Assembly: GCA_016714225.1 (NCBI GenBank)
Contig: JADJNS010000020.1
Location: forward strand, 186,001 to 250,000
From: Archangiaceae bacterium
GTDB taxonomy: Bacteria; Myxococcota; Myxococcia; Myxococcales; Myxococcaceae
Reading direction: 5' to 3'
Length of the DNA: 64,000 nt
How positions within the stretch are numbered: the stretch's first letter is position 1; every line of letters begins with the position of its first letter. A program made the translations under genes and the position numbers. The notes beneath the pieces were generated by a model. It made no database searches, was not told the origin of the DNA, and saw only the letters and a list, made by a program, of their open reading frames with translations. Shown here one piece after another: positions 11,493 to 19,588 of this stretch.

Positions 11493-11930
11493 TCAGGCTT
11501 TCGCCGATTCGTGCGACGCGATCGCCGACACCGAGGCGTACGCGGACGCGGCCGAAGGTTCGCTGTCTGGGCCCAGCTGCAGCAGCTGCAGGTGGTCGCG
11601 GCTGCGGGCGAGGCTCACGCACTCGCTGGCCACGCGCTGGGCGCCGTTGAGATCGCCCGACAGGCGCGACGCCTTCATCGCGTCGGTCAGCACCCGGCCG
11701 GCCTCGCGCACCATCTTGCGGCCGGGGGTCTCGGTCTCGACGTCGACCCCCATCGCGCGGCAGAGCCGGGTCAGCTGCAGCAGCCGGGTGGCGCTGGCCG
11801 CGTAATAGTGCTCCCACAGCTCTTCGAGCTGCTCGTCGATCACCGAGTCGAGCGCGGCTTCGTAGACCTTCACGTCGGCCAGCTCGTGCTCGACCGACTG
11901 CAAGAGCTGCTCGGCAACCCGCTTCGTCAT
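11493..11930 (-). CDS. Conserved helical, ferritin-like protein of unknown function
   Basis: 145 residues, almost all helical. The pattern HELADVKVYEAALD, EELWEHYYA, LCRAMGVDVETETPGRK and VASECVSLARSRDHLQ matches a conserved uncharacterised proteobacterial family with repeated acidic and His positions, as in diiron four-helix bundles. Metal binding is an inference. ATG 11930 is preceded by GGGGGA, while an upstream ATG at 11963 lacks a site. The C-terminal 25 residues (Ser/Ala rich) look disordered. It is the first gene of a possible transcript with the downstream PAS-GAF kinase. Confidence 0.7.
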   Translation of the reverse strand: MTKRVAEQLLQSVEHELADVKVYEAALDSVIDEQLEELWEHYYAASATRLLQLTRLCRAMGVDVETETPGRKMVREAGRVLTDAMKASRLSGDLNGAQRVASECVSLARSRDHLQLLQLGPDSEPSAASAYASVSAIASHESAKA

Positions 11931-12520
11931 CGCGTCCCCCTTGGTGCCTCGGACCGAACCCATGGCGCGCGACCCTTGTGCACGACTGGGGCCGGTGGCC
12001 TCTCCTGCGCGGGGGTGCTCGCGGCGTCACCTCGAGGGAACAATGTAGGTCTGCAGTGATCCCACCCGGGGTGCTCGGGTGGTCGACGGGGTGTCACCAC
12101 TGGGAAACGCGGCCGCAGCGCCCGGCCGGGCGAGGGTCAACGAAGTCGCGGGGCTGCGCCGCCGGTGCCGCGGGCGTGCGCTTTCGAGCGGCGCGGCCTC
12201 GACGGGCCGTTCGCGCTTCGGGTCCGCCTGATCCACACCTTCGACGCGACCGCCGGTGGATCAGGATTCACCGCCGAAGTGCACCCGCCGCCGACCGGCT
12301 CAGAGGGAGAAGCCCGCCGCTCGCGTCCGAAGTCGCCCGCGCATGTCACCGCTTCGAAACCACGTGACGGCCGCCCGGGGTAGCAGCCCGCGACCCCCAA
12401 GAGCGGGTTTGGCCTTTTGAAGCCGAGCGTTACCTCCGCTCGATGGGCCGCGGCGCGGGCCCCGAAAGGAAAGCCGCGCCCCCGAAGCTGCGGGTTGTCG
12501 TACTACGCTCGCGCCCCCAC
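11931..12520. other. Intergenic region between divergent genes
   Basis: About 590 bases with no gene I can support. Open frames on both strands here are short, Arg/Pro-rich and lack family features. A 7-bp hairpin (CCACCCG and CGGGTGG, 12062-12082) lies in it. It should hold promoters for the ferritin-like gene (leftward) and the FlgO-like gene (rightward); none is clear by eye. Confidence 0.5.
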
Positions 12521-13342
12521 ATGCTCCCGCTCGTCACGCTGTGCGTCGTCGCGGCGGCCCCGGTGAAGGTGGCAGCCCCGGGCCTCAATGCAGTGAACCT
12601 CGACCCCAAGGTGGTCGAGTTCTACGGAGAGCACCTCGCCCAACAGCTCGGCTTCGCCGGCGTCGGCGTGGTGACCCAGCGCGAGATGGCGCAGGTGCTG
12701 GGTCTCGAGCGGCAGAAGCAGCTGCTCGGCTGCGGCGAAGACACCTGCGTGGCCGAGCTCGCCGGAGCGCTGGGCGTCGACGGCATCTTGAGCGGCAACG
12801 TGGCGAAGATCGCCGGCACCTTTCAGGTGAACCTGAAGGTGCTCTCGGCGAGCGACGGCCGCAGCCTCGCCTCGTTCTCGGCCCGCACCGACGACGAAGA
12901 GACGATTCTCAACCTGCTCACCCAGGGAGCACGGGTGATGGCGAAAGACCTCTACGCCCAGCTGGGGCGCGGCCCCGCGCCCCAGCCGGTGGCCGGCACG
13001 GTGGTCGCCCGCGGCGGCACGGTGCGCCGCTTCGCCTGGGCGCCGGCGGCACTCGGAGTCGCCCTTCTCGCGGTCGGCATCGCCACGCGGGTGATCGCCG
13101 AAGGCGACTGGTCGACGCTGCACCCCGCCCCGGGCGCCACCGTCTCACTCGAGACCGCGCAGCGCGCCAGCAGCGACGGCAAGAGCATGCAGCTGGTGAG
13201 CGCGGTGAGCTTCAGCGCCGCCGCCGCGTGCCTGCTCGCCGCCGCGGCGATGTTCTTCTTCGGCGGCGAGAGCACCCCCGCCGCCACCGCGCTGGTCACC
13301 CCCGACGGCGCCGCCTTCGCCCTCGCCTGGAGGCTGCCGTGA
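12521..13342 (+). CDS. FlgO/TolB-N-like membrane protein, second copy
   Basis: A 273-residue paralog of the protein at 5141. It shares the core motif VLGLERQKQLLGCGEDTC and the following GVDGILSGNVAKIAGTFQVNLK block, and also ends in two hydrophobic helices (near residues 180-200 and 225-250). The N-terminus (MLPLVTLCVVAAAP) is a signal sequence. It overlaps the next gene by GTGA, so the two are translationally coupled. As at 5141, its neighbour is a large lipoprotein, which suggests a working pair at the envelope. The molecular role is not known. Confidence 0.75.
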   Translation: MLPLVTLCVVAAAPVKVAAPGLNAVNLDPKVVEFYGEHLAQQLGFAGVGVVTQREMAQVLGLERQKQLLGCGEDTCVAELAGALGVDGILSGNVAKIAGTFQVNLKVLSASDGRSLASFSARTDDEETILNLLTQGARVMAKDLYAQLGRGPAPQPVAGTVVARGGTVRRFAWAPAALGVALLAVGIATRVIAEGDWSTLHPAPGATVSLETAQRASSDGKSMQLVSAVSFSAAAACLLAAAAMFFFGGESTPAATALVTPDGAAFALAWRLP

Positions 13343-16026
13343 AGCTCGAGCGACTCGTCGCCGGTCTGGGGCTGTGCGCCGCGGCGGCCTGCCACGACTA
13401 CGACGGTGCGCTCGCCGAGTGCATCGACGCGGGCAGGTGCGGCGGCGGCGGCACGGTGGTCGACCCCAGGCTCGAGCTCGACGTCAGCGGCGCCACCGCC
13501 ATCGACTTCATGAGCGTGCCGGTGGGCAGCACCAAAGAGCTCGACGTGCCGGTGCGCAACGGCGGCGACAGCGCCACCGGCGTGGTGAGCACGTCGCTCA
13601 GCGGCGCGGCGTTCACCGTGGTGAGCGACACCTGCAAAGACGCGGCGCTGGCAGCGAAGGCGCGCTGCACGGTGAGGGTGCGCTTTGCGCCCTCGACGGC
13701 CTCGGCGGCGTCGGGTCAGCTCACCCTGCAGGCGGGCCCCGGCGGCACCCTGCTGGTGGCGCTGCAGGGCGTGGGAGTCACCGCGGCCTCGCTCACCACC
13801 TCTCCCCAGACGGTCGAGCTGGGCCCGCAGACCATCGACACCAGCGGCCCGTCGCAGCGGGTGACGGTGTCGAACCTGGGCACCCAGACCGCCACCTCGC
13901 TGGCGGTGGCGCTCAGCGGCGGCATGGCGGCGCAGTTCGAGGTGGTCGGCAACACCTGCGGCTCGATGCTCTCGGGCGGCGGCAGCTGCACCGTCGACCT
14001 GCGCTTCAAGCCGACCGCGGTCGGCGCGGCCTCGGCCACGCTCGAGGTGCAGGCCGACGGCGCCAGCGCGTCGTCGCTCGTCACCGGCACCGGGCTCGCG
14101 GTGAGCGACCTCGAGCTGATGCCGCCCACCTTCGACTTCGCAGCCACCGGCACCGGCGCGACCCGGCCGACCCAGCTCACGGTGAAGAACACCGGCACGG
14201 TGGCGACCGGGGCCCTGACGGTCACCCTGGTGGGAGCGAACGCCGGCCACTACGGGAGCAGCGGCTGCAGCGGCACCGCGCTCAACCCCAACGAGTCGTG
14301 CACGGTGACGGTGACCTTTCACCCCACCGTGCTCGGGGCGCTGCCGGTCGCGCTGCAGGTCAGCGGCACCCCCGGGGGCACGGTGAGCGCTGGCCTCACC
14401 GGCACGGGCGTTCGCCCGGCCAACCTCACCCTTCAGCCCACCAGCGTCAGCTTCACGCTCGACGCCGGGCAGAGCGCTTCGCAGGTGTTCACCGTGGCGA
14501 ACGTGGGCGACCTGCCGACCGACCCGCTCAGCGTGCAGCTCGTGAACCTGGGCAGCACGTTCGGGCTCGACGCCGGCAGCTGCACCAACGTCGCGCTCGC
14601 GCCCGATGCGGGCTGCAGCGTACAGCTGTTCTTCGCCCCGCCCCGCTACGAAGACACCTCGGGCCAGCTGAGCGTGGGCGCGGCCGCGGGGGGTACGCGC
14701 AGCGCGGCGGTACACGGCGTGGCGAACGCGGTCTACACGCTGACCGTCAGCGTGCCGTTCGGCGGCAAGGTGCAGGTCAACGGCTCGTCGTGCACCAGCG
14801 CGAGCTGCAACTTCACCGCGCAGGCGCCGGGGGTGCTGAACGCGTCAGCGAGCATCAACCTGCCGACCTGGGGCCTCTCGAGCTGGACGGGCGCCTGCAC
14901 CGGCGACGGTGGCTGCGCGGTGGTGATGACGCGCGACCAGACGCTGGGCGCGGTGTTCGCCGGCAACAACTTCGCCTTCGTCACCTCGCAGCAGTTCAAC
15001 GGCAACCTGGGGGGCAACGTCGGGGCCGACCGCAAGTGCAACGACCTGGCGCGCGACGCCGGGCTGCCCGGCAGCTACGTGGCGTGGATCTCGACGGCCA
15101 GCTCGAACGTCTCGTCGCGAATTCCCGCCACCGCCGGCGGGTGGGTGCGCCGAGACGGCAGCCCCTTCGCCGCGCTGCGCAGCGACCTCATCAACGCGGC
15201 CGGGCCGAACCTGGTCACGTCGCTGATTCTCGACGAGCGCGGTGCTCCCCAGCGGGGTACCAACGGGAGCGGGAGCGGCAGCGCCGGAGTGTGGACGGGC
15301 ACCAACGTCGCCGGCGCGGTGATGACCGACACCTGCAACAACTTCACCGACGGCACCAACGCCTCACGCGCGGTCGATGGCGTCACCTACGCCGTCGACC
15401 CGTGGTGGACGAGCAGCGTCGTGCCGTTCTGTGACACCACGCTGCGCCTCTACTGCTTCGAGACCGATCAACCCGCTCGGGCGCTCCCCACCCTTTCGAT
15501 TCCCGCCGGGGGCCGGCGCGCGTTCGTCACCAGCGGCATGGTCCCGGGGGTCGACGCCGGCTACACCCACGACGACTTCTGCAAGAGCGTCGCTGCCCAG
15601 GCCGGGCTCTCGAACCCCAACAACTTTCTCGCCTTCGAGTCACACAGCCCCAACGGCCCCGCGTCGCGCTTCACCACCGGCACCAACTGGTACCGACTCG
15701 ATGGTCTGCCGCTGTTCTTCAGCCCCACCGACATCACCAAGACCAGCTACATCAACGCGTACTATGCCGAGCGGCCGAACCCGCTCACCGTGACCGAGAC
15801 GCGCGGCCGGCTGCAGCCCGGAGCCAGCAATTCGGCCGGCCGTTTGGTGTGGACCGGAGCCTCGACGCCGGGCAGAAGCGACCTCGACTGCACCGACTGG
15901 TCGAGCTCCACCTCGACCGGGCTGATGGGCACCGTGTTTCGCGGCTCGTACCAGTGGCTCGCCGAGAGCGCGGGCAACGCCGACAGCTGCACCAACCTCG
16001 GCCACCTCTACTGCTTCGAGCAGTGA
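13339..16026 (+). CDS. Lipoprotein with ASPM/SPD-2/Hydin-type Ig repeats and two DUF1554-like domains
   Basis: 895 residues, GTG start overlapping the previous stop. The signal ends in AAAAC, a lipobox. Four Ig-like choice-of-anchor-D repeats follow (about residues 45-460), each with a Cys pair and a motif like CTVRVRFAPS or CTVDLRFKPT. Next is a divergent InlB-like bacterial repeat (VSVPFGGKVQVNGS, then WTGACTG). Two C-terminal DUF1554-like domains follow (FNGNLGGNVGADRKCNDLA, and a second starting RRAFVTSGMVPG), both ending LYCFE. The architecture is that of a surface adhesin or scaffold. The Leptospira DUF1554 proteins have the same start motif but no settled function. Confidence 0.8.
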   Translation: MKLERLVAGLGLCAAAACHDYDGALAECIDAGRCGGGGTVVDPRLELDVSGATAIDFMSVPVGSTKELDVPVRNGGDSATGVVSTSLSGAAFTVVSDTCKDAALAAKARCTVRVRFAPSTASAASGQLTLQAGPGGTLLVALQGVGVTAASLTTSPQTVELGPQTIDTSGPSQRVTVSNLGTQTATSLAVALSGGMAAQFEVVGNTCGSMLSGGGSCTVDLRFKPTAVGAASATLEVQADGASASSLVTGTGLAVSDLELMPPTFDFAATGTGATRPTQLTVKNTGTVATGALTVTLVGANAGHYGSSGCSGTALNPNESCTVTVTFHPTVLGALPVALQVSGTPGGTVSAGLTGTGVRPANLTLQPTSVSFTLDAGQSASQVFTVANVGDLPTDPLSVQLVNLGSTFGLDAGSCTNVALAPDAGCSVQLFFAPPRYEDTSGQLSVGAAAGGTRSAAVHGVANAVYTLTVSVPFGGKVQVNGSSCTSASCNFTAQAPGVLNASASINLPTWGLSSWTGACTGDGGCAVVMTRDQTLGAVFAGNNFAFVTSQQFNGNLGGNVGADRKCNDLARDAGLPGSYVAWISTASSNVSSRIPATAGGWVRRDGSPFAALRSDLINAAGPNLVTSLILDERGAPQRGTNGSGSGSAGVWTGTNVAGAVMTDTCNNFTDGTNASRAVDGVTYAVDPWWTSSVVPFCDTTLRLYCFETDQPARALPTLSIPAGGRRAFVTSGMVPGVDAGYTHDDFCKSVAAQAGLSNPNNFLAFESHSPNGPASRFTTGTNWYRLDGLPLFFSPTDITKTSYINAYYAERPNPLTVTETRGRLQPGASNSAGRLVWTGASTPGRSDLDCTDWSSSTSTGLMGTVFRGSYQWLAESAGNADSCTNLGHLYCFEQ

Positions 16027-16033
16027 CTGCGAC

Positions 16034-16618
16034 CTACACGCCGCGCGGCAGCTTCGAGCCGCTGCCGGTCGCCTGGAGCTTGGTGACCAGGGTCTCGGTG
16101 AGCAGAAACCAGAACTGCACCTCGCCGAAGCTGATGATGTCGCCGTCGTGCAGTGAGACCTCGGCGATCAGCTTGTTGCCGGCGTTGATGAAGGTGCCGT
16201 TGCGCGAGCCGAGGTCTTGCAGCGAGGCGCGCTTGCTCGCCTCGTCCCACCGCAGCTCGGCGTGACGCTTCGACACCGAGCCGTCGCTCACCACCAGGTC
16301 ATTGTCGGGCAGCCGGCCCACGGTGAGCGCGTCGACGCCCTGCAGCGGCGGCAGGGTGGCGACCGCGAGCGAATCGAACTGGAACAGCAGCGAGAGGGTG
16401 CCGTCTTCGACCGCGCCGACGCTGGCCACGTTGGTGATCTCGGGCTCGAAGGGGTTGGTGGGGTCGACCGGCGTCGCGGCGAGCGGCGCCGGCTGCCGCT
16501 TCTTCGGGCGCTCGGCCTCGGGGGGCCGCTGCACCAGCACGAAGGGGCCCAGCTGCTTGCGCACCGCTGCCGGCGAGAGCGAGTGACCCAGCGCCTTCAG
16601 CTCTTTCACGGTCAGCAC
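16034..16618 (-). CDS. FHA-domain protein
   Basis: Binds phosphothreonine peptides. A short N-terminal helix-rich region (LTVKELKALGHSLSPAAV) is followed by a Pro-rich linker, then the FHA domain (about residues 100-175) with the binding residues in LTVGRLPDNDLVV, VSKRHAELR and LGSRNGTFIN. No ATG is available in frame; GTG 16618 is the best start, with a second GTG at 16609. It is convergent with the DUF1554 lipoprotein (7 bases apart) and divergent from the lipoprotein at 16706. Myxobacteria carry many FHA proteins that act with Ser/Thr kinases; no kinase gene is adjacent. Confidence 0.85.
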   Translation of the reverse strand: MLTVKELKALGHSLSPAAVRKQLGPFVLVQRPPEAERPKKRQPAPLAATPVDPTNPFEPEITNVASVGAVEDGTLSLLFQFDSLAVATLPPLQGVDALTVGRLPDNDLVVSDGSVSKRHAELRWDEASKRASLQDLGSRNGTFINAGNKLIAEVSLHDGDIISFGEVQFWFLLTETLVTKLQATGSGSKLPRGV

Positions 16619-16705
16619 GTGCTCGAAGACTGTAGCAGCCGGGGCGCGACTGGCGAGCGCGCGCCGTGCTTGCGCGGCCTTGCGGCGGCTCGCAGACTGA
16701 CGGCC

Positions 16706-17698
16706 ATGCGCCTCGGCCCTCTCTCGGTGTGCTTGCTCTTCGCCGCCTGTGCCGGCGCGATCGACGACGGCGACGGCGGCGAGCCGATCGACGCCGGGCT
16801 CGACGCGGGCGCCACGGGGAAAGAAGACGCGGGCGCCGACGCCGGCGAGCCCGCCGACGCCGGCCCAAGCGATGACGACGCAGGCACGCCCGATGCCGGA
16901 GCGCCCGACGCGGGCCCGGCCGACGCGGGCCGCGCCGATGCGGGGCCCTCTGACGCAGGCCGGGTGGACTCGGGCGTGCCCGACGCGGGGCACCCCGCCG
17001 CCTGCACCGGCAAGCGCTTCTGCGAAGACTTCGAGACCTACCCGGTCGGCGCGGCGCCGACTGCCCCGTGGAGCAAGGCGGTGAACGGCGGCACCATCGC
17101 CATCGACGGCACCCGCTCGTGGTCGGGCGGCCGCAGCGTGAAGTTCACCACTGACGGTGGCGCGGCGTTTCGTCAGGCCGAGATCACCATCACCGGCGCG
17201 CCGGTCTTCCCGGTGCCGGGCAACCACGTGTTCGGCCGCATGATGGTGTGGATCAAGGCGGTGCCCACCACCACCAACCACTGGACCAACATCGAGAGCG
17301 GCGGCACGGTGCCCGACGGCGGCTTCTACGCCGCCACCCGCTACGGCGGTCAGTTCCGCCACCTGATGGCGAACTACGTCACCTCGGGCGGCCCGCGCAG
17401 CGACTGCCCGCAGCCCTCGAGCGTGGTGCCCCCCGAGGGGCGCTGGGCCTGCTGGGAGTGGGAGTTCGACGCGCCCAACCGCACTACCCGCTTCTGGCTC
17501 GACGGCGTCGCGATACCCGCGCTCACCGTGGTCAACGCGACCGCGCAGTGCGTCTACAATGATCTCAACAAGCAGTGGCTGTTTCCCACCTACGACAACC
17601 TCACCATCGGCTGGGAGCACTACCAGGTCTCCGACGCGGTCGAGTTCTGGGTCGACGCGCTGGCGCTCGACACCGCGCGCATCGGCTGCCCGCCCTGA
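16706..17698 (+). CDS. Lipoprotein with Asp-Ala-Gly linker and lectin/glucanase-like domain
   Basis: 330 residues. Signal MRLGPLSVCLLFAAC gives a lipobox. A 75-residue linker of PDAGxxDAG repeats spaces the domain from the membrane. The remaining 230 residues begin CTGKRFCEDFETYP and contain FGRMMVWIKAVP and HWTNIESGG, which look like a concanavalin-A-like jelly roll as in polysaccharide lyase or LamG relatives. No catalytic pair is obvious, so carbohydrate binding is as likely as cleavage. Monocistronic, divergent from the FHA gene. Confidence 0.75.
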   Translation: MRLGPLSVCLLFAACAGAIDDGDGGEPIDAGLDAGATGKEDAGADAGEPADAGPSDDDAGTPDAGAPDAGPADAGRADAGPSDAGRVDSGVPDAGHPAACTGKRFCEDFETYPVGAAPTAPWSKAVNGGTIAIDGTRSWSGGRSVKFTTDGGAAFRQAEITITGAPVFPVPGNHVFGRMMVWIKAVPTTTNHWTNIESGGTVPDGGFYAATRYGGQFRHLMANYVTSGGPRSDCPQPSSVVPPEGRWACWEWEFDAPNRTTRFWLDGVAIPALTVVNATAQCVYNDLNKQWLFPTYDNLTIGWEHYQVSDAVEFWVDALALDTARIGCPP

Positions 17699-17746
17699 AG
17701 AGGGTCCGGTCTTCGGTCGCGCCGTCGCGCGCAGGCGAGAGCGCCT

Positions 17747-18190
17747 TCAGCGCGCGAGTGAGAGCGTGAGCTCGACGCTGTCGTAGACGATGCGCAGCGC
17801 TTGAGGGCCGGCCTTCACCACCGAGACGGTCTTCATCACGCGCTTGCCCTTCTCTTCGAAGGGAAACTCGAACACCGTCTGCTCGGGGCTCTGCTCGCGC
17901 ACCGTCATCACGTGCTTCACGTGGGTGGGCTCTCCGGCGAAGGTCTTGCCGCTGGGCAGGCCGCCCCAGAAGTCGGCGTTGCCCTGCGCGTCGCGCACGA
18001 AGCGCAGCTTCACGTCGAAGCTGAACACCAGCTTTTGGGCGCGCACGTCGAGCTCGAGGTGGTTGGGCTCGAACTTCGCGACCGTGGCGTGGCCTCCGAA
18101 GCCGATGCCCTTGAAGCTGCCCTTGGCGGCGAGCTTCGCGCCAGGCGTGAAGTCGGAGAGCTCGAGGGTAAAGAGCGGTGCGGCGGTCAT
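17747..18190 (-). CDS. Hypothetical protein
   Basis: 147 residues with no signal or membrane segment. The sequence alternates polar and hydrophobic residues (LFTLELSDFTPGAK, LVFSFDVKLRFVRD, FEFPFEEKGKRVMKT), suggesting an all-beta barrel or sandwich. The codon pattern is like its neighbours, so it is probably real. I recognise no family. It stands alone between two genes of the other strand. Confidence 0.6.
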   Translation of the reverse strand: MTAAPLFTLELSDFTPGAKLAAKGSFKGIGFGGHATVAKFEPNHLELDVRAQKLVFSFDVKLRFVRDAQGNADFWGGLPSGKTFAGEPTHVKHVMTVREQSPEQTVFEFPFEEKGKRVMKTVSVVKAGPQALRIVYDSVELTLSLAR

Positions 18191-18322
18191 GCACGCCTCT
18201 CTACCGCGGGCCTTGCGAGCAAGTCACCGGATCGACTCGCCTGCACCTGTAAACAGGCGAATCGGATGCAGTGAAATACCTTCTCGCTGGGGCGGGGAGA
18301 ATGCCTTCACCCTTACGCCCCC

Positions 18323-19449
18323 ATGAAGCTCCTCAAATTTCGACGCCCCCCGACCGAGCCGAGCTCGCCGTCCCCCCACCGCCGACTGACCGCGCGCGAG
18401 CGCCTCGGGCTCGGCGCCGCGGGGCTGGCGGTCGCGGCAGGCTCGTTCTTGCCGATCGCTGCCTCGAGCGGCGGCGGCGACCACGTGGCGCCCGCCTCGA
18501 GCACCACCTCGACGGTGGTGCTGAGCCCGCCGAGCATCTCGCCCACCACCCCGTCGTCGACCACCGCGCCGGTCGAGACCACGCCGGCTCCCCCGCCCGC
18601 GCCGCCGCCCGCGCCAAGCCGCCGCCGCTCACCAACGCCATCGCCGAGCAGCTGGCGCCGCAGGTGACGCAGCTCGCTCCGGGCATCGTGCAGGGCACCA
18701 TCGACGGCGGCACGCTGGTGGCCGCCGATTTCACCGTGCCGGGCGTGCGCTTTCAGCTCGCCGGGCCCGAGCACGCCGGCCAGCTGCCCCAGACGGTGCT
18801 CGGTGAGGTGCCGGGCGCGGTGGCGGTGATGAACGGCCAGATGTTCCACTTCGGAGCCGACCACCCCGAGGTGCTCGACGGCACCCAGAACATGCTCGGC
18901 GTGCTCGGCAACGCGCGCGCGAACGGCGTCGACTGGCCGGCCGGGCAGGCGGTGCCCGAAGGCGCGTACCTCGAGTTCGGCAAGTGGGGCGCGCGGCTGG
19001 TCACCGACGGGCGGCCGATGGCGGCCGATGCCGTCGACGTGATCGGCGTGCACGACATCGTCTGGCAAGACGGCGTCTCGCTCGAGCCGCAGCTCGGTGA
19101 CAGCTCGTTCATTCAGGGCCACTTCGGCCGCACCATCTACGCCGTGTCGGAAGACGGCTCGCACTTCTACTCGTGGGTGAACGACGCCCACCACGGCCTC
19201 TCGGTGCCCCAGGCGGCGCAGAAGCTGGTCGACATGGTGAACGCGATGGGGCTGCCACCGGTGAAGTACGCCTTCAATCAAGACGGCGGAGGCTCGTCGA
19301 GCATCGCCACCACCGGCGGAGTGAACGACACGCTCGGCCGCCCGCTGGTCAGCACCGCGACGCTGGTGTTCGACGCCAACGCGAACGCCACCGGCACCTT
19401 CGTCGACTGGACTCCGCCGCCCAGGCCGCACGGGAAGCCGGCGATTTGA
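18323..19449 (+). CDS. Phosphodiester glycosidase (NAGPA/DUF2233) family, frameshifted
   Basis: The N-terminus (from ATG 18323: MKLLKFRRPP, a hydrophobic segment at about 30-48, then a Thr/Pro-rich linker) is in one frame. The catalytic domain continues in the frame one base back, from about 18614. Adding one C to GCGCCAAG (18611-18618) restores one 375-residue protein running PPAPKPPPLTNAIAEQL. The domain shows VAVMNGQMFHF, AVSEDGSHFYSWV and the signature NQDGGGSSSIAT of the family that removes GlcNAc from phosphodiesters in animals. It is exported or membrane-anchored. The break is either a sequence error or a recent mutation, as both halves are otherwise intact. Confidence 0.75.
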
Positions 19450-19588
19450 AGGGCCAGAAAGAAAGCGAGCGCTCGGTTTGTCGCCCGCGCGCCTCGCTGG
19501 AGCGCGGCGGTGACGTGAACTCGCGTTCCCATCTCGACGGGAGCGCCTCAATCGCTACGGTGCTCGGCGCATGCGACCTGCTCTCTCG

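Noticed and set aside
12137..12400. Small genes between the ferritin-like and FlgO-like genes
   Set aside because: Overlapping short frames on both strands, no ribosome-binding site, Arg/Pro-rich content.
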